IMG/VR virus record: IMGVR_UViG_3300023220_000213 | Coordinates: 1-48,634 of that record | Source of the DNA: a virus | Reading direction: 5' to 3' (one strand) | DNA: 48,634 nucleotides | Part shown: piece by piece, positions 29,738-37,392 of the stretch | Layout of the letters: every line of letters begins with the position of its first letter | Position numbering within the stretch: position 1 is the first letter of the stretch | The notes under the pieces: generated by a model | What the model was told of the DNA's origin: nothing | The model's database searches: none | Seen by the model: only the letters and a program-made list of their open reading frames with translations | Position numbers and translations under genes: made by a program

Positions 29738-31225
29738 ATGCCACTACATAGCGATATGATGGACATCCACCATCCAGACTACGACTTCACCATTGATGAG
29801 GTAAAAACCGTCCGTGATGCGATAGAGGGATCAAATGCCATAAAAAATGGTGAACGCTCAAAAATCTATCTACCCAATCCCACTGATTTAGATATCCTAA
29901 GAGGTCAAGATTTTGTAGAGGCTAGTAATCGCTATAAAGCATATAAAAACAGAGCGGAGTATGATGCTTTCCCCGGCAGAACAGAAAGCGGCTATGTTGG
30001 GGCTTTGAAGTCAACGCCGCCAGACTTCGCCGAGATGCCATCTGAGATTGAATACTTACTGAAAAATTCAGACGGTGATAATCTCACGCTATCCGAATCA
30101 ATCGAAATTACCCAAGCTAATTTGCTTGAAGTTAAGTTTCACGGATTACTAGTGGACTTTAACGGCCTAACTCAAGTCGATATCAATGACGATTCGCCAC
30201 AATTAACAAACGCTCAAGCCAAGGCGCTAGATTTAAAGGCAACCATTAAGCACTATCCGCGAGAATCAATTGTCGACTGGGACTATGGCGTTGTTAATAA
30301 CCAAAACCAATTAACCTTCGTTAAGCTCGCGGAAAAAACAACCGAAATCGACCGTGAAACATTGCAACGTGTCGAGGTTGAAAATCAATTAGTATTAGCA
30401 TTGGACGAAGAAACCGGCGAATATTATCAGCAGCAGATAACTAAAACAGCCGAAGGTAAAGATCAAATCAGTGACCGATTGTTTCCTGAAAACAACACTG
30501 GACGATTAAACCTTATCCCGTTCGAAATAGTTATTGAGCAAAAGCAAAAGTCATCGTCAATCCCAAAGTCGTTAGGAATACTGTATCCAGTTTGCCTAAA
30601 AGCGATTGCCCGCTATCAAGTATCCGCGGATCTTAAAGAAGCTATCCATCGGTCTGCACAGCCTACAATGTGGTCAAGCGGTTGGACTAATCAAGCATTT
30701 GAAATATATAAAAACTTAACTGGCAACGAACATATAGCAATAGGTGCGTCTTCACACATACCATTACCTAAAGATTCAAGTATCGGTTACTTACAATGGG
30801 ACGCCGATAGTAATGCCATGTTTAAATACATGGAGGAAAACCAGAAAGAGGCCAAGGCGCTAGGTGCCAGGTTCGATACTTCAGATCCAAAAGACGAAGC
30901 TGTTGGCGTTGCTAAAATTCGTAGCGCTGAAGAATTAAGCGCATTAATGAACATTCAGGCGTCAATCGAGGAATCATATACTCGCGTTCTCGGTTGGTGC
31001 TTTAACTTTATGTCTACCAGCACAAGCGATCCTGAAATTGAAATTAACCTTAATAAAGAATTCAACAAGGTTAAATTAACTCCTCAAGAGCAAAAGGCGA
31101 TACTCGATAACTTCACTATGGGATTAATCGATAGAGCAGAGGCTTTAGCTCAGCTAGAAAAAGGCGGGGTATTAATAAGCGAGGCCGAAGAGTTATTAAA
31201 TCGGTCAGAAATTAACGGCGAGTAG
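29738..31225 (+). CDS. Portal protein, DUF4055 family, 495 aa
   Basis: Forms the dodecameric ring through which DNA enters the head. DUF4055 features: KDGERSKIYLPNP-like start (NGERSKIYLPNPTDLD), YVGALKSTPP, a central WDYGVVNNQNQLTFVKL and NLIPFEIV, then LKAIARYQVSADLKEAIHRSAQPTMW and the C-terminal stem/crown helices (IRSAEELSALMNIQASIEESYTRVLGW). Length is normal for the family. Weak ribosome site (GAG); translation may depend on its own promoter. Confidence 0.85.
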   Translation: MPLHSDMMDIHHPDYDFTIDEVKTVRDAIEGSNAIKNGERSKIYLPNPTDLDILRGQDFVEASNRYKAYKNRAEYDAFPGRTESGYVGALKSTPPDFAEMPSEIEYLLKNSDGDNLTLSESIEITQANLLEVKFHGLLVDFNGLTQVDINDDSPQLTNAQAKALDLKATIKHYPRESIVDWDYGVVNNQNQLTFVKLAEKTTEIDRETLQRVEVENQLVLALDEETGEYYQQQITKTAEGKDQISDRLFPENNTGRLNLIPFEIVIEQKQKSSSIPKSLGILYPVCLKAIARYQVSADLKEAIHRSAQPTMWSSGWTNQAFEIYKNLTGNEHIAIGASSHIPLPKDSSIGYLQWDADSNAMFKYMEENQKEAKALGARFDTSDPKDEAVGVAKIRSAEELSALMNIQASIEESYTRVLGWCFNFMSTSTSDPEIEINLNKEFNKVKLTPQEQKAILDNFTMGLIDRAEALAQLEKGGVLISEAEELLNRSEINGE

Positions 31226-31250
31226 GCAAATTCGCCATTAATTGGCTAAA

Positions 31251-31260
31251 CTGATATAAT
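31251..31260 (+). promoter_or_regulatory. Late promoter before scaffold gene
   Basis: CTGATATAAT with perfect TATAAT (31255-31260) and extended TG, 43 nt before the scaffold ATG. No clear -35. Confidence 0.55.
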
Positions 31261-31302
31261 CATTACTGATTTAACAACTGCAACAATTCGGAGTCCGAAA
31301 GC

Positions 31303-32058
31303 ATGCAATTACAATTTGAGAACGAGTCTGATATCCCCAGTGGTGATAAAGACAGCTTTGTGTCATTTGAACAAGATGGCAAGCAAGTATTTATGCATAA
31401 AGATTTGGCTGAATCTAAAAAAACAGCATTTCGACATCAGGGACAGTTAAGTAATTTAACTAAAGATTTCGAAACGTTTAAAAGCGGTATTACCGTTAAG
31501 CAGGAAGAAGCAACTGCTGCGGCTAAATTGGCACAAGAAACGGCATTGCAAGAGCAAATGGACAAGCTTAAGTCTGATGGTAAAACATCAGAATTGCATG
31601 TTTTAGAAATGCAGCAGTTGCAAGATAAACTCAATGTATCTCAAGAGAACAATGAGTCTTATAAAGAAAAGTATTCAATCTTGGAACAATCTCTAGTAGA
31701 GAAAGACAAGACTGATTTGGCAACTAAAATTGCCATTGAATTTGTACCGGCAGAAATGGTGCCATCGTTTAGCAAGTTGCTTAAGATGGACCGGATTAAA
31801 TCGGTTGAAGGAAAAGTCGTTTTTACCAATGCCAGTGGCGAAGCTGTAGACAACGACCCTGAGCGATGGATTGAGATTTTAAATAAAGATCCAGAACTCA
31901 AACAGTTTGCTAAATTCCCCGGCTCGAAGGGTGGCTATGGTGGCAAAGGTGGTTCAGGTGGTGGTGATGGCAAAACAATGTCTCGCGGCGCATTTAATCA
32001 GCTTACCGCTCATGAAAAAAGTGCCAAAATGAGAGCTGGCATTAAATTAATTGATTAA
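31303..32058 (+). CDS. Capsid scaffold protein, 251 aa
   Basis: Guides coat assembly and is then lost. A long charged coiled coil spans about 55-135 (QLSNLTKDFETFKSGITVKQ, then EQMDKLKSDGKTSELHVLE), followed by VPAEMVPSFSKLLKMDRIK, a glycine-rich linker (KGGYGGKGGSGGGDGK, about 206-221) and a basic coat-binding-like end (FNQLTAHEKSAKMRAG). Position between portal and coat, highly charged composition and size all fit. Confidence 0.75.
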   Translation: MQLQFENESDIPSGDKDSFVSFEQDGKQVFMHKDLAESKKTAFRHQGQLSNLTKDFETFKSGITVKQEEATAAAKLAQETALQEQMDKLKSDGKTSELHVLEMQQLQDKLNVSQENNESYKEKYSILEQSLVEKDKTDLATKIAIEFVPAEMVPSFSKLLKMDRIKSVEGKVVFTNASGEAVDNDPERWIEILNKDPELKQFAKFPGSKGGYGGKGGSGGGDGKTMSRGAFNQLTAHEKSAKMRAGIKLID

Positions 32059-32069
32059 GGTAAAAAATA

Positions 32070-33209
32070 ATGGCTAACACACTAACGGATCTAATTCCGG
32101 ATTTATACGCAGCGCTAGACGTTGTATCACGCGAGCAGGTTGGCTTTATTCCTGCTGTAACCATGAACGCAACAGATGGCCGTGCTGCTGTTGGTGAAAG
32201 CGTTCGAGTATCTGTGACCCGAGCGGCTAACGTTGTTGATATTACGCCAGCAATGGTGACTCCTGAACCAACGGATCAAGTAGTTGATAATGTGCCTATT
32301 ATCATCACCAAGTCACGCGCCGCAGAATTTGGCTGGGTTGGTGAAGAACAGAAGGGCTTAAATAACGGTCCGGGGTTCTTAACTATTCGCGCTGGTCAAA
32401 TGGCCCAAGCGATGCGAAGCCTAACCAACGAAATCGAAACGGACATTGCAAGTTTATATAAAGCAACTTCTCGCGCTTTCGGTACTGCTGGTGTAACTCC
32501 GTTTGCCTCAACGCTCCAAGACACAGCGCAAATGCGTAAGATTTTGTCAGACAACGGCGCACCATTAGGTGATCTTCAGTTGGTTATCGATTCGACTGCT
32601 GGCGCTAACATGCGTACTTTGACTAACTTAACTAAGGCCAATGAAGCTAACGACGCATCATTGCTACGTCAAGGTGTATTGCTTGATATTCATGGCTTTG
32701 CAATTCGTGAGTCAGCTCAAAATGCAAACGTCGTCAATGGTACTGGTACAGCTTACACAACCGATACCGCTGGTTACGCTGTGGGTGCAACAGTTATCAC
32801 GCTAATCACTGGCTCGGGTACTGTTCTTGCTGGTGATGTTGTTACATTTGCAGGCGATACCAATAAGTATGTTGTCGATGTGGGTGTTGCGGCCCCTGGT
32901 GCGATTACACTTGCGGCCCCTGGTCTCCGTGAAGCTGTCGCGGCATCCGCTGTTGCAATGACCATTGGTGGTGACTTTGTTGCTAACATGGCGTTCTCTC
33001 GCAGCGCATTACAGTTAGTAACCCGCGCTCCAGCATTGCCTGAAGAAGGCGACATGGCGATTGACCGGATGTTGATTACCGATGACCGTTCAGGATTAAG
33101 CTTTGAAGTGTCAATCTATCCTGGTTACCGTAAGGTTCGTTATGAGATTGCCATCGCCTGGGGATTTGAGAACATAAAACCTGAGCATAGTTCGATCCTA
33201 TTAGGCTAA
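32070..33209 (+). CDS. Major capsid protein, P22 gp5-like coat, 379 aa
   Basis: Starts NTLTDLIPDLYAALDVVSREQ followed by VGFIPAV, the recognisable N-arm of the P22-type coat, then RAAVGESVRVSVTRA, DNVPIIITKSRAAEFGWVGEE and MRSLTNEIETDIASLY. The region about 215-300 is rich in G, T, V and A and probably forms the inserted beta domain. C-terminal RSGLSFEVSIYPGYRKVRYEIAIAWGF matches the family end. P22 itself has a short tail; here this coat is combined with a long siphovirus tail. Confidence 0.88.
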   Translation: MANTLTDLIPDLYAALDVVSREQVGFIPAVTMNATDGRAAVGESVRVSVTRAANVVDITPAMVTPEPTDQVVDNVPIIITKSRAAEFGWVGEEQKGLNNGPGFLTIRAGQMAQAMRSLTNEIETDIASLYKATSRAFGTAGVTPFASTLQDTAQMRKILSDNGAPLGDLQLVIDSTAGANMRTLTNLTKANEANDASLLRQGVLLDIHGFAIRESAQNANVVNGTGTAYTTDTAGYAVGATVITLITGSGTVLAGDVVTFAGDTNKYVVDVGVAAPGAITLAAPGLREAVAASAVAMTIGGDFVANMAFSRSALQLVTRAPALPEEGDMAIDRMLITDDRSGLSFEVSIYPGYRKVRYEIAIAWGFENIKPEHSSILLG

Positions 33210-33230
33210 TTTGATAACGGCTTAATTCTT

Positions 33231-33256
33231 AAGGGGCTTAATTGCCCTTTATTTTT
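33231..33256 (+). terminator. Probable terminator after the coat gene
   Basis: AAGGGGC (33231-33237) pairs with GCCCTT (33244-33249) with one bulged G, loop TTAATT, followed by TATTTTT. It would limit read-through so that coat is made at higher level than downstream proteins. Confidence 0.6.
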
Positions 33257-33274
33257 AATTGAAAGGTAAGTATC

Positions 33275-33409
33275 ATGCGAATCCCAACGGTAAAAGTTAA
33301 AGACGACAAAGACGGTTACTATGTAATCAACGAATCCGACTTTGACAAAGAAAAACACCAGCTATTTGCTGAGCCTAAGAAGAAAAAGGCGAAACCAGAA
33401 AAAGAATAA
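33275..33409 (+). CDS. Small head protein, 44 aa
   Basis: MRIPTVKVKDDKDGYYVINE followed by SDFDKEKHQLF and a Lys/Glu-rich tail. The pattern V-K-x-x-D-x-D-G-Y-Y-V-I-N-E-S-D-F-D is common in small phage genes next to coat genes. GAAAGG precedes the ATG. Possibly a minor head or head-fibre component. Confidence 0.6.
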   Translation: MRIPTVKVKDDKDGYYVINESDFDKEKHQLFAEPKKKKAKPEKE

Positions 33410-33411
33410 GC

Positions 33412-33417
33412 TATAAT
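33412..33417 (+). promoter_or_regulatory. -10 box before structured leader
   Basis: Perfect TATAAT; lacks the TG extension and a good -35. The leader RNA would begin near 33424. Confidence 0.4.
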
Positions 33418-33514
33418 TTCTATGGGTTGCGGAACCCGCTCACCTTTCGAGGTGGGCACCGCGCCCGCCCTTAAACATCCGCAGCCTATATTATTAACTT
33501 AATAAGGCGGCGTT
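33418..33514 (+). ncRNA. GC-rich structured 5' leader of head gene 33515
   Basis: GGTTGCGG (33425-33432) pairs with CCGCAGCC (33479-33486, one wobble), closing a domain with an 8-bp hairpin capped by UUCG (GCTCACCT 33438-33445, AGGTGGGC 33450-33457). An alternative hairpin GGGTT-gcgg-AACCC (33424-33437) would instead present GCGG as loop. GCCCGCCCTTAA (33463-33474) can pair imperfectly with the ribosome-site region TTAATAAGGCGGC. Alternative folds that include the ribosome site suggest a regulatory leader. Confidence 0.55.
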
Positions 33515-33862
33515 ATGTCTACCAATTCACAAAGATTCGAAAAATCAGGCGCTATAGCCGATGGTCCAGCCATTCAGGGTATGGACATCAATCTATTATC
33601 ACACTTCATATCAATATTATTCTTCACTGATGCCACTCAAGCCGTGATTGTCGATAAGGCAACCATGACAGGAAATGTCGTATTTGAAATGTCAGAAAAT
33701 GGCGACGAATTCGGCACGATGGCAAACGGCACGCTAGCGCTTGGCACTAGCCAGTATAACAGGCCAAACGCCACTGGCTCGTATACAACCGCAAAAGCAA
33801 CATTTACCACAGTAGTCGGTGCAACTCATTATAAGATGCTAGTTTCTAGCTTTGCGGGGTAA
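33515..33862 (+). CDS. Head decoration or minor structural protein, 115 aa
   Basis: Beta-rich, few charges: LLSHFISILFFTDATQAVIV, GNVVFEMSENGDEFGTM, and a T/A-rich end TTVVGATHYKMLVSSFAG. AAGG site before the ATG. Lies just after coat genes, where decoration or head-fibre proteins occur. Identity inferred from position. Confidence 0.5.
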   Translation: MSTNSQRFEKSGAIADGPAIQGMDINLLSHFISILFFTDATQAVIVDKATMTGNVVFEMSENGDEFGTMANGTLALGTSQYNRPNATGSYTTAKATFTTVVGATHYKMLVSSFAG

Positions 33863-33864
33863 CC

Positions 33865-35295
33865 ATGGCTAATTTACCAGGAATATCCGGACTAACGATT
33901 AATAAAACGCCTATAGATTCGTTGTTGGATTTACCAGCTCCATCATTAAAAGATGGCGTCATGACTATTAAGTTAGAAGATAAACATTATGTGCTTAATG
34001 TTGACTTAAACAGTACATTCCCATTGGCGTTCCCGGGCGCTGGCAATAGGGCCACATGGGAGACAGTTAACGGTGCGAAATATAACTATACCGGCACTGA
34101 TGCATGTTTTAGAGATAAAGACGCTGAGGGCGACATAGAAATTCATGGTCAAGCAGAATTCACTGCTGTGAATGGCAATATGTTTGATGTTCTAGCCGTT
34201 ACCGGATCATGGAGCCTGCAAGGGGTTGCCATACCTAGATTTAGAAATTGTAAATCATTAGGTATCGTTAGTGGGGGTACCAGTGGTAATGGTGAATTTA
34301 ATACTTTCTTCGGTTCATTTACTGGCTTCTCTGACGGATTAATACTTGAAAATTTAGTATTTGATGAGCAGAGTACTATGTTCGTCGATGGTAATGATAC
34401 TGCCAAACTGGATTATGATGGCCAAACTGTAAACTTTACTGATGGAGAAACAGTAACCGGCGGCACAAGTGGCGCAACCGGCATTGTTGATATTGACAAT
34501 GACGCTGGAGCAACTGGAACATTAGTGTTATCTAGCGTGACAGGTACGTTCCAGAATAACGAAGCGCTAACAGGATCCTCCACTGGCGTGGCTGTAGTTG
34601 ATGGCGTATTGCAGAATACCGTTATGTTCACGGTGAAAGGTGCGGCTACTAGTGGGTCAGTCAACTTCCTTAACTTAACCTTTTTTGCGTCTGCTAATCA
34701 AACCCTGTTCGACTTAAAGCCCGAGATCGAATCTGGCGTATCTTCAATAAACTTGCGGGGCAATCAGTCAGAAAACATTTTGATCCCTACTGCATTTGCT
34801 CCAGGCAGTTTGGATACAGATAGTGCAAAAGTATTTTCTGTTGGTAACACCTTTTTCCCTGATACGAAGCTATCGGCTCTTCTGAATTTTAAAGGTAATT
34901 CAACAGCTACTGTAATTTCTGCAGCAAGCTCAGATGGAAGTAACGCAGTGCTGATTGCCGGAACATGGACATGTACAAAACAATCCTTAGTTACTTGTAC
35001 ATCAGCAGGCAGAGTTACATCTAACAGCGAAAGACCTTTGACAGTATCTATTGATGTAATTTCCACAATGGATACTCCTACGGCTGACACAGTAGCTGTG
35101 TACATAGCTTTAAATGGAACTCCTATAACGGCTACGGGCATATCGCAATTGTTAGAGGCTGGAGATGCAGGGACTATCCCCACACTATGGGAGCTTGTTT
35201 TTAATAAAGATGATTTTCTTGAAGTGCATGTAGAAAACCAAACGGATGCAACGGATATTACAACAATTGATATTATATTCAGAGTACGTTCGTAA
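33865..35295 (+). CDS. Large beta-rich virion protein (head fibre/decoration), 476 aa
   Basis: N-terminal half resembles a fibre or beta-helix (EIHGQAEFTAVNGNMFDVLA, FRNCKSLGIVSGG). About residues 185-250 hold two copies of a phage structural module: FTDGETVTGGTSGATGIVDI and FQNNEALTGSSTGVAVVDG, each with GE-x-x-TG-x-(T/S)-SG. C-terminal ~110 residues form a TNF-like or jelly-roll-type beta domain (TFSVSIDVIS-like pattern, ending DIIFRVRS). Probably a capsid-surface fibre. Followed by a strong terminator. Confidence 0.55.
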   Translation: MANLPGISGLTINKTPIDSLLDLPAPSLKDGVMTIKLEDKHYVLNVDLNSTFPLAFPGAGNRATWETVNGAKYNYTGTDACFRDKDAEGDIEIHGQAEFTAVNGNMFDVLAVTGSWSLQGVAIPRFRNCKSLGIVSGGTSGNGEFNTFFGSFTGFSDGLILENLVFDEQSTMFVDGNDTAKLDYDGQTVNFTDGETVTGGTSGATGIVDIDNDAGATGTLVLSSVTGTFQNNEALTGSSTGVAVVDGVLQNTVMFTVKGAATSGSVNFLNLTFFASANQTLFDLKPEIESGVSSINLRGNQSENILIPTAFAPGSLDTDSAKVFSVGNTFFPDTKLSALLNFKGNSTATVISAASSDGSNAVLIAGTWTCTKQSLVTCTSAGRVTSNSERPLTVSIDVISTMDTPTADTVAVYIALNGTPITATGISQLLEAGDAGTIPTLWELVFNKDDFLEVHVENQTDATDITTIDIIFRVRS

Positions 35296-35355
35296 CTGCA
35301 CTGTTGCATTTAAGCAATACTCAGACGCTATTAGGTAATTCATCCACCAAAACAA

Positions 35356-35379
35356 AAGCCCCTTTAATTAGGGGCTTTT
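35356..35379. terminator. Bidirectional terminator
   Basis: AAGCCCC (35356-35362) pairs with GGGGCTT (35371-35377), loop TTTAATTA. T-rich sequence follows on the plus strand (TTTTA) and on the minus strand (TTTGTTTTG), so it ends both the rightward head operon and the leftward 36338-35383 unit. Confidence 0.8.
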
Positions 35380-35382
35380 ACA

Positions 35383-35517
35383 TCACTTAACTGATTGCTC
35401 TTTTAACTTGGCTCTGCGCGTTCTAGCCTCGCAAGCAGAATTAAAGTAAACCCGCCGCTTGGTGCCGTGGAATTTTTTGCCACAACCGCAGGCGCATGTC
35501 TTTTCTGTTATTGCCAT
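35383..35517 (-). CDS. Small zinc-finger-like protein, 44 aa
   Basis: TCACGCGKKFHGTKRRVYFN with C8, C10, C12, and C29 in SACEARTRRAKLKEQS: the C-x-C-G-C-x-K-x-F...YFN-x-x-C-x-x-x-x-x-R-x-A pattern of small phage and bacterial zinc fingers. Two bases after the stop of the coiled-coil gene. Ends at the bidirectional terminator. Confidence 0.65.
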   Translation of the reverse strand: MAITEKTCACGCGKKFHGTKRRVYFNSACEARTRRAKLKEQSVK

Positions 35518-35519
35518 GA

Positions 35520-36338
35520 CTACCCCAGCTCCTTAAGTTTTTTATCCATGCTTTCTTTGTTTGTTTTTTGGGACATGTCGTAAAAGTCCTGTATTTCCTT
35601 TCGTTTGCTCTGCTTGATCTCTTGCACGTAAGATTCTGGCACGGTGATATATTTAGCCGCCTCGCGCACTACGTCTAGTGTAAGCTTGCCCTCTTTATAT
35701 TTGCTTTCTATTAACTCAAAAAGGAATGCATGAAGATCTTTGTCACCCTTTAGGAGTTTGAATCCTCTTTCGCTTCCCGATCCATCTGTGTAGTTTGATA
35801 TTCTTACTGCGCATCTGCGGTCTGACGTGTAGCGGCTGCTTTTTAATGCGTATAAGCTCATCATCTTGAGGCCTTCATAGCTGCGATCGCCATAGTGATT
35901 ATCCCAAGAGAATAATCCGTCCTCAAACTCCTTAACATTAAGACCATAATGATCCTCTACAATGTACTTGATATTACCCATCAAGATATCGGCCATATCG
36001 TCAATGTTGCAATCATTTAGCAAGCTAATAATTTTCTCGTTCTGACTTAATATGTCAACGTGACCCTGTCGCTTGCCTTTCATTACCTTTAATTCTTTTT
36101 CTATAGTCTTGATTTCTTCTTTTGCTTTATCGTACCGACTTTCAACCTTGGCAATCTCTTTTTCCTTCCATGACTGAACTGGGGCATCATGAAGAGATTT
36201 CGCAGTGAAATTCTCGCCACTAGGTATTTCATCACCATTATCTGTAACAAAAATCTCTTGCACTATAAATTCTGTTTTATTGATTTTGCCCACAACTGAA
36301 ACCTTGCGGCCATCTGATAAATATTTTAGTTCACTCAT
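35520..36338 (-). CDS. Coiled-coil accessory protein, 272 aa, leftward
   Basis: Beta-rich N-terminus (MSELKYLSDGRKVSVVGKIN, EFIVQEIFVTDNGDEI), then a coiled coil at about 56-90 (WKEKEIAKVESRYDKAKEEI), a globular middle with FSWDNHYGDRSYEGLKMMSLYALK, and a lysine-rich helical end. It stands alone on the minus strand between head and connector genes, with its own promoter and a structured RNA starting divergently next to it. No enzyme motif; a defence or anti-defence role is possible but unproven. Confidence 0.55.
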   Translation of the reverse strand: MSELKYLSDGRKVSVVGKINKTEFIVQEIFVTDNGDEIPSGENFTAKSLHDAPVQSWKEKEIAKVESRYDKAKEEIKTIEKELKVMKGKRQGHVDILSQNEKIISLLNDCNIDDMADILMGNIKYIVEDHYGLNVKEFEDGLFSWDNHYGDRSYEGLKMMSLYALKSSRYTSDRRCAVRISNYTDGSGSERGFKLLKGDKDLHAFLFELIESKYKEGKLTLDVVREAAKYITVPESYVQEIKQSKRKEIQDFYDMSQKTNKESMDKKLKELG

Positions 36339-36367
36339 TTCATTCTCTCCGTTGATTAATTAACATC

Positions 36368-36395
36368 AGTGTAGCGCAACTGAGCGACAAGTCAA
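36368..36395 (-). promoter_or_regulatory. Leftward promoter of the 272-aa gene
   Basis: On the minus strand TTGACT (36390-36395), 16 nt, TACACT (36368-36373), then GGAGAGA and the ATG at 36338. A complete sigma70-type promoter. Confidence 0.65.
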
Positions 36396-36432
36396 CAGTA
36401 AAAATAAGTATTAAATAAATAAAAACACCGCT

Positions 36433-36461
36433 TTGATTAATAATCTTGGCGGTGGTATAAT
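36433..36461 (+). promoter_or_regulatory. Promoter of structured RNA 2
   Basis: -35 TTGATT (36433-36438), 17-nt spacer, -10 TATAAT (36456-36461). The best-formed promoter of the two RNA loci; the following TTGCTTTGTTGATTGG is shared with RNA 1. Confidence 0.75.
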
Positions 36462-36467
36462 TGCTTT

Positions 36468-36566
36468 GTTGATTGGATGCGGGTCCATAAGACAAGAGAG
36501 AGGTTTGTTAGTATTTCTGAAGCATTAATTTGCTTATCCCGCCAGATTTACTACCAAACCTTTTTT
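36468..36566 (+). ncRNA. Structured pseudoknot RNA 2, about 99 nt
   Basis: Same plan as 20390-20491. Helix A: GCGGG (36479-36483) with CCCGC (36538-36542). Helix B: GGTTTG and TAGTA (36502-36513, one mismatch) with TACTA and CAAACC (36549-36560). Helix C: AAGCA (36520-36524) with TGCTT (36531-36535), loop TTAATT. Six Ts at 36561-36566, then ATTGCCTCA as in RNA 1. Loop 1 carries the shared CCAWAAGACA. Stem sequences differ from RNA 1 while pairing is kept, the mark of a selected RNA structure. Confidence 0.75.
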
Positions 36567-36962
36567 ATTGCCTCAAGATTCATTCCCTTCAAACGTTGCA
36601 ACAAGCCCACTAATCGCAGGAAGCGGTAGCCAATGTCGAGAGACAGCACGTAATAGACCCGGTGGCCGAATGCTTAACTTAGCCGTAGCATGGTAGGATA
36701 AACAGTTCAAAAAATGACATTATCGTGATCAACAGGAAAGTGGTAAGGCATTAGCCGAGCAGAAGACCACAAAAATAAACTCTGGAATCCTTTCACGTAG
36801 CAGACCCGGTAAGTCTGAATAAACTACAATTGATAAGATTTGTTGCAATCGACCAGCTAATTATAATGTTAATAGTTCCTTCTTGTTTGGTTATGGTTTG
36901 GTAGTAGTCAAATGATCGGGTCTAATGATTTCTATATTTAAATTAAAGAGGAAACATTCAAA
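36567..36962 (+). other. Non-coding region downstream of RNA 2
   Basis: About 395 nt with no credible ORF on either strand. It holds a 17-nt imperfect direct repeat (36647-36663 and 36794-36810, two mismatches, core AGACCCGGT), a hairpin CAGAC/GTCTG (around 36801-36817), and a possible promoter (TTGTTG, 16 nt, TATAAT at 36862-36867) for the zinc-protein genes. GGTTTGGTAGTA at 36895-36906 is a perfect 12-nt complement of the helix B' strand of RNA 2. Confidence 0.5.
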
Positions 36963-37229
36963 ATTAAAAGCAAAACTACAAATCAAAAACTTTGTTGTCA
37001 CGCCTCTGTTGAAGTAAACGAACAAACACAAATGATTGAATGTTGCTCATGCGGGGTTATATTTAGCGCATACGAATATGTAATTAAATTGGCTAAAAAA
37101 GAAATTAGACAGGTTAACCAAGTTAAATATTTAAAGATGGAGTGTGAGCAATTACAAAAAGAGGTTGACGATTTAAAACGGCAACGAACCAATATCAAAG
37201 CTCAAGTTAGGCGAGCAAATAAAAATTAA
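36963..37229 (+). CDS. Zinc-finger plus coiled-coil protein, 88 aa if from ATT (65 aa from ATG 37032)
   Basis: The ATG at 37032 has no ribosome site. The frame stays open upstream to 36942 and adds LCCHASVEVNEQTQ, giving a second Cys pair to match IECCSCG, so CC-x12-CC-x-C would bind zinc. AAAGAGG sits at 36945-36951, upstream of an in-frame ATT (36963). The true start is thus probably a non-ATG codon near 36963, or an ATG was lost. The second half is a lysine-rich coiled coil (KMECEQLQKEVDDLKRQRTN). Confidence 0.45.
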   Translation: MKSKTTNQKLCCHASVEVNEQTQMIECCSCGVIFSAYEYVIKLAKKEIRQVNQVKYLKMECEQLQKEVDDLKRQRTNIKAQVRRANKN

Positions 37230-37242
37230 AGAGGATTAAATT

Positions 37243-37359
37243 ATGAAATGGCTAAAAAGATTATTTTGCAAGCATAAGTGGCACTATGAAGAATATGGTG
37301 ACGGATGGCTTATTGTTGGCACATGTCATAAATGTGGAAAACAAAATCATAACGGGTAA
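37243..37359 (+). CDS. Small zinc-binding protein, 38 aa
   Basis: MKWLKRLFCKHKWHYEEYGD followed by TCHKCGKQNHNG: C9, H11, C28 and C31 are a ready zinc site. AAAGAGGATTAAATT precedes the ATG. Same operon as the preceding gene. C-K-H-K-W-x-x-x headed miniproteins are widespread in phages; function unknown. Confidence 0.6.
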   Translation: MKWLKRLFCKHKWHYEEYGDGWLIVGTCHKCGKQNHNG

Positions 37360-37392
37360 CACTGGAGTCGTTAAATTTTACGAGGATAAATA

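Noticed and set aside
34413-35309. Minus-strand ORFs opposite the 476-aa virion protein
   Set aside because: Shadows of a T/G/V-rich gene with no ribosome site or family pattern; the large plus-strand frame explains the region.
36567-36960. Group I intron
   Set aside because: No recognisable P7/P3 core sequences and no gene interrupted on both sides.
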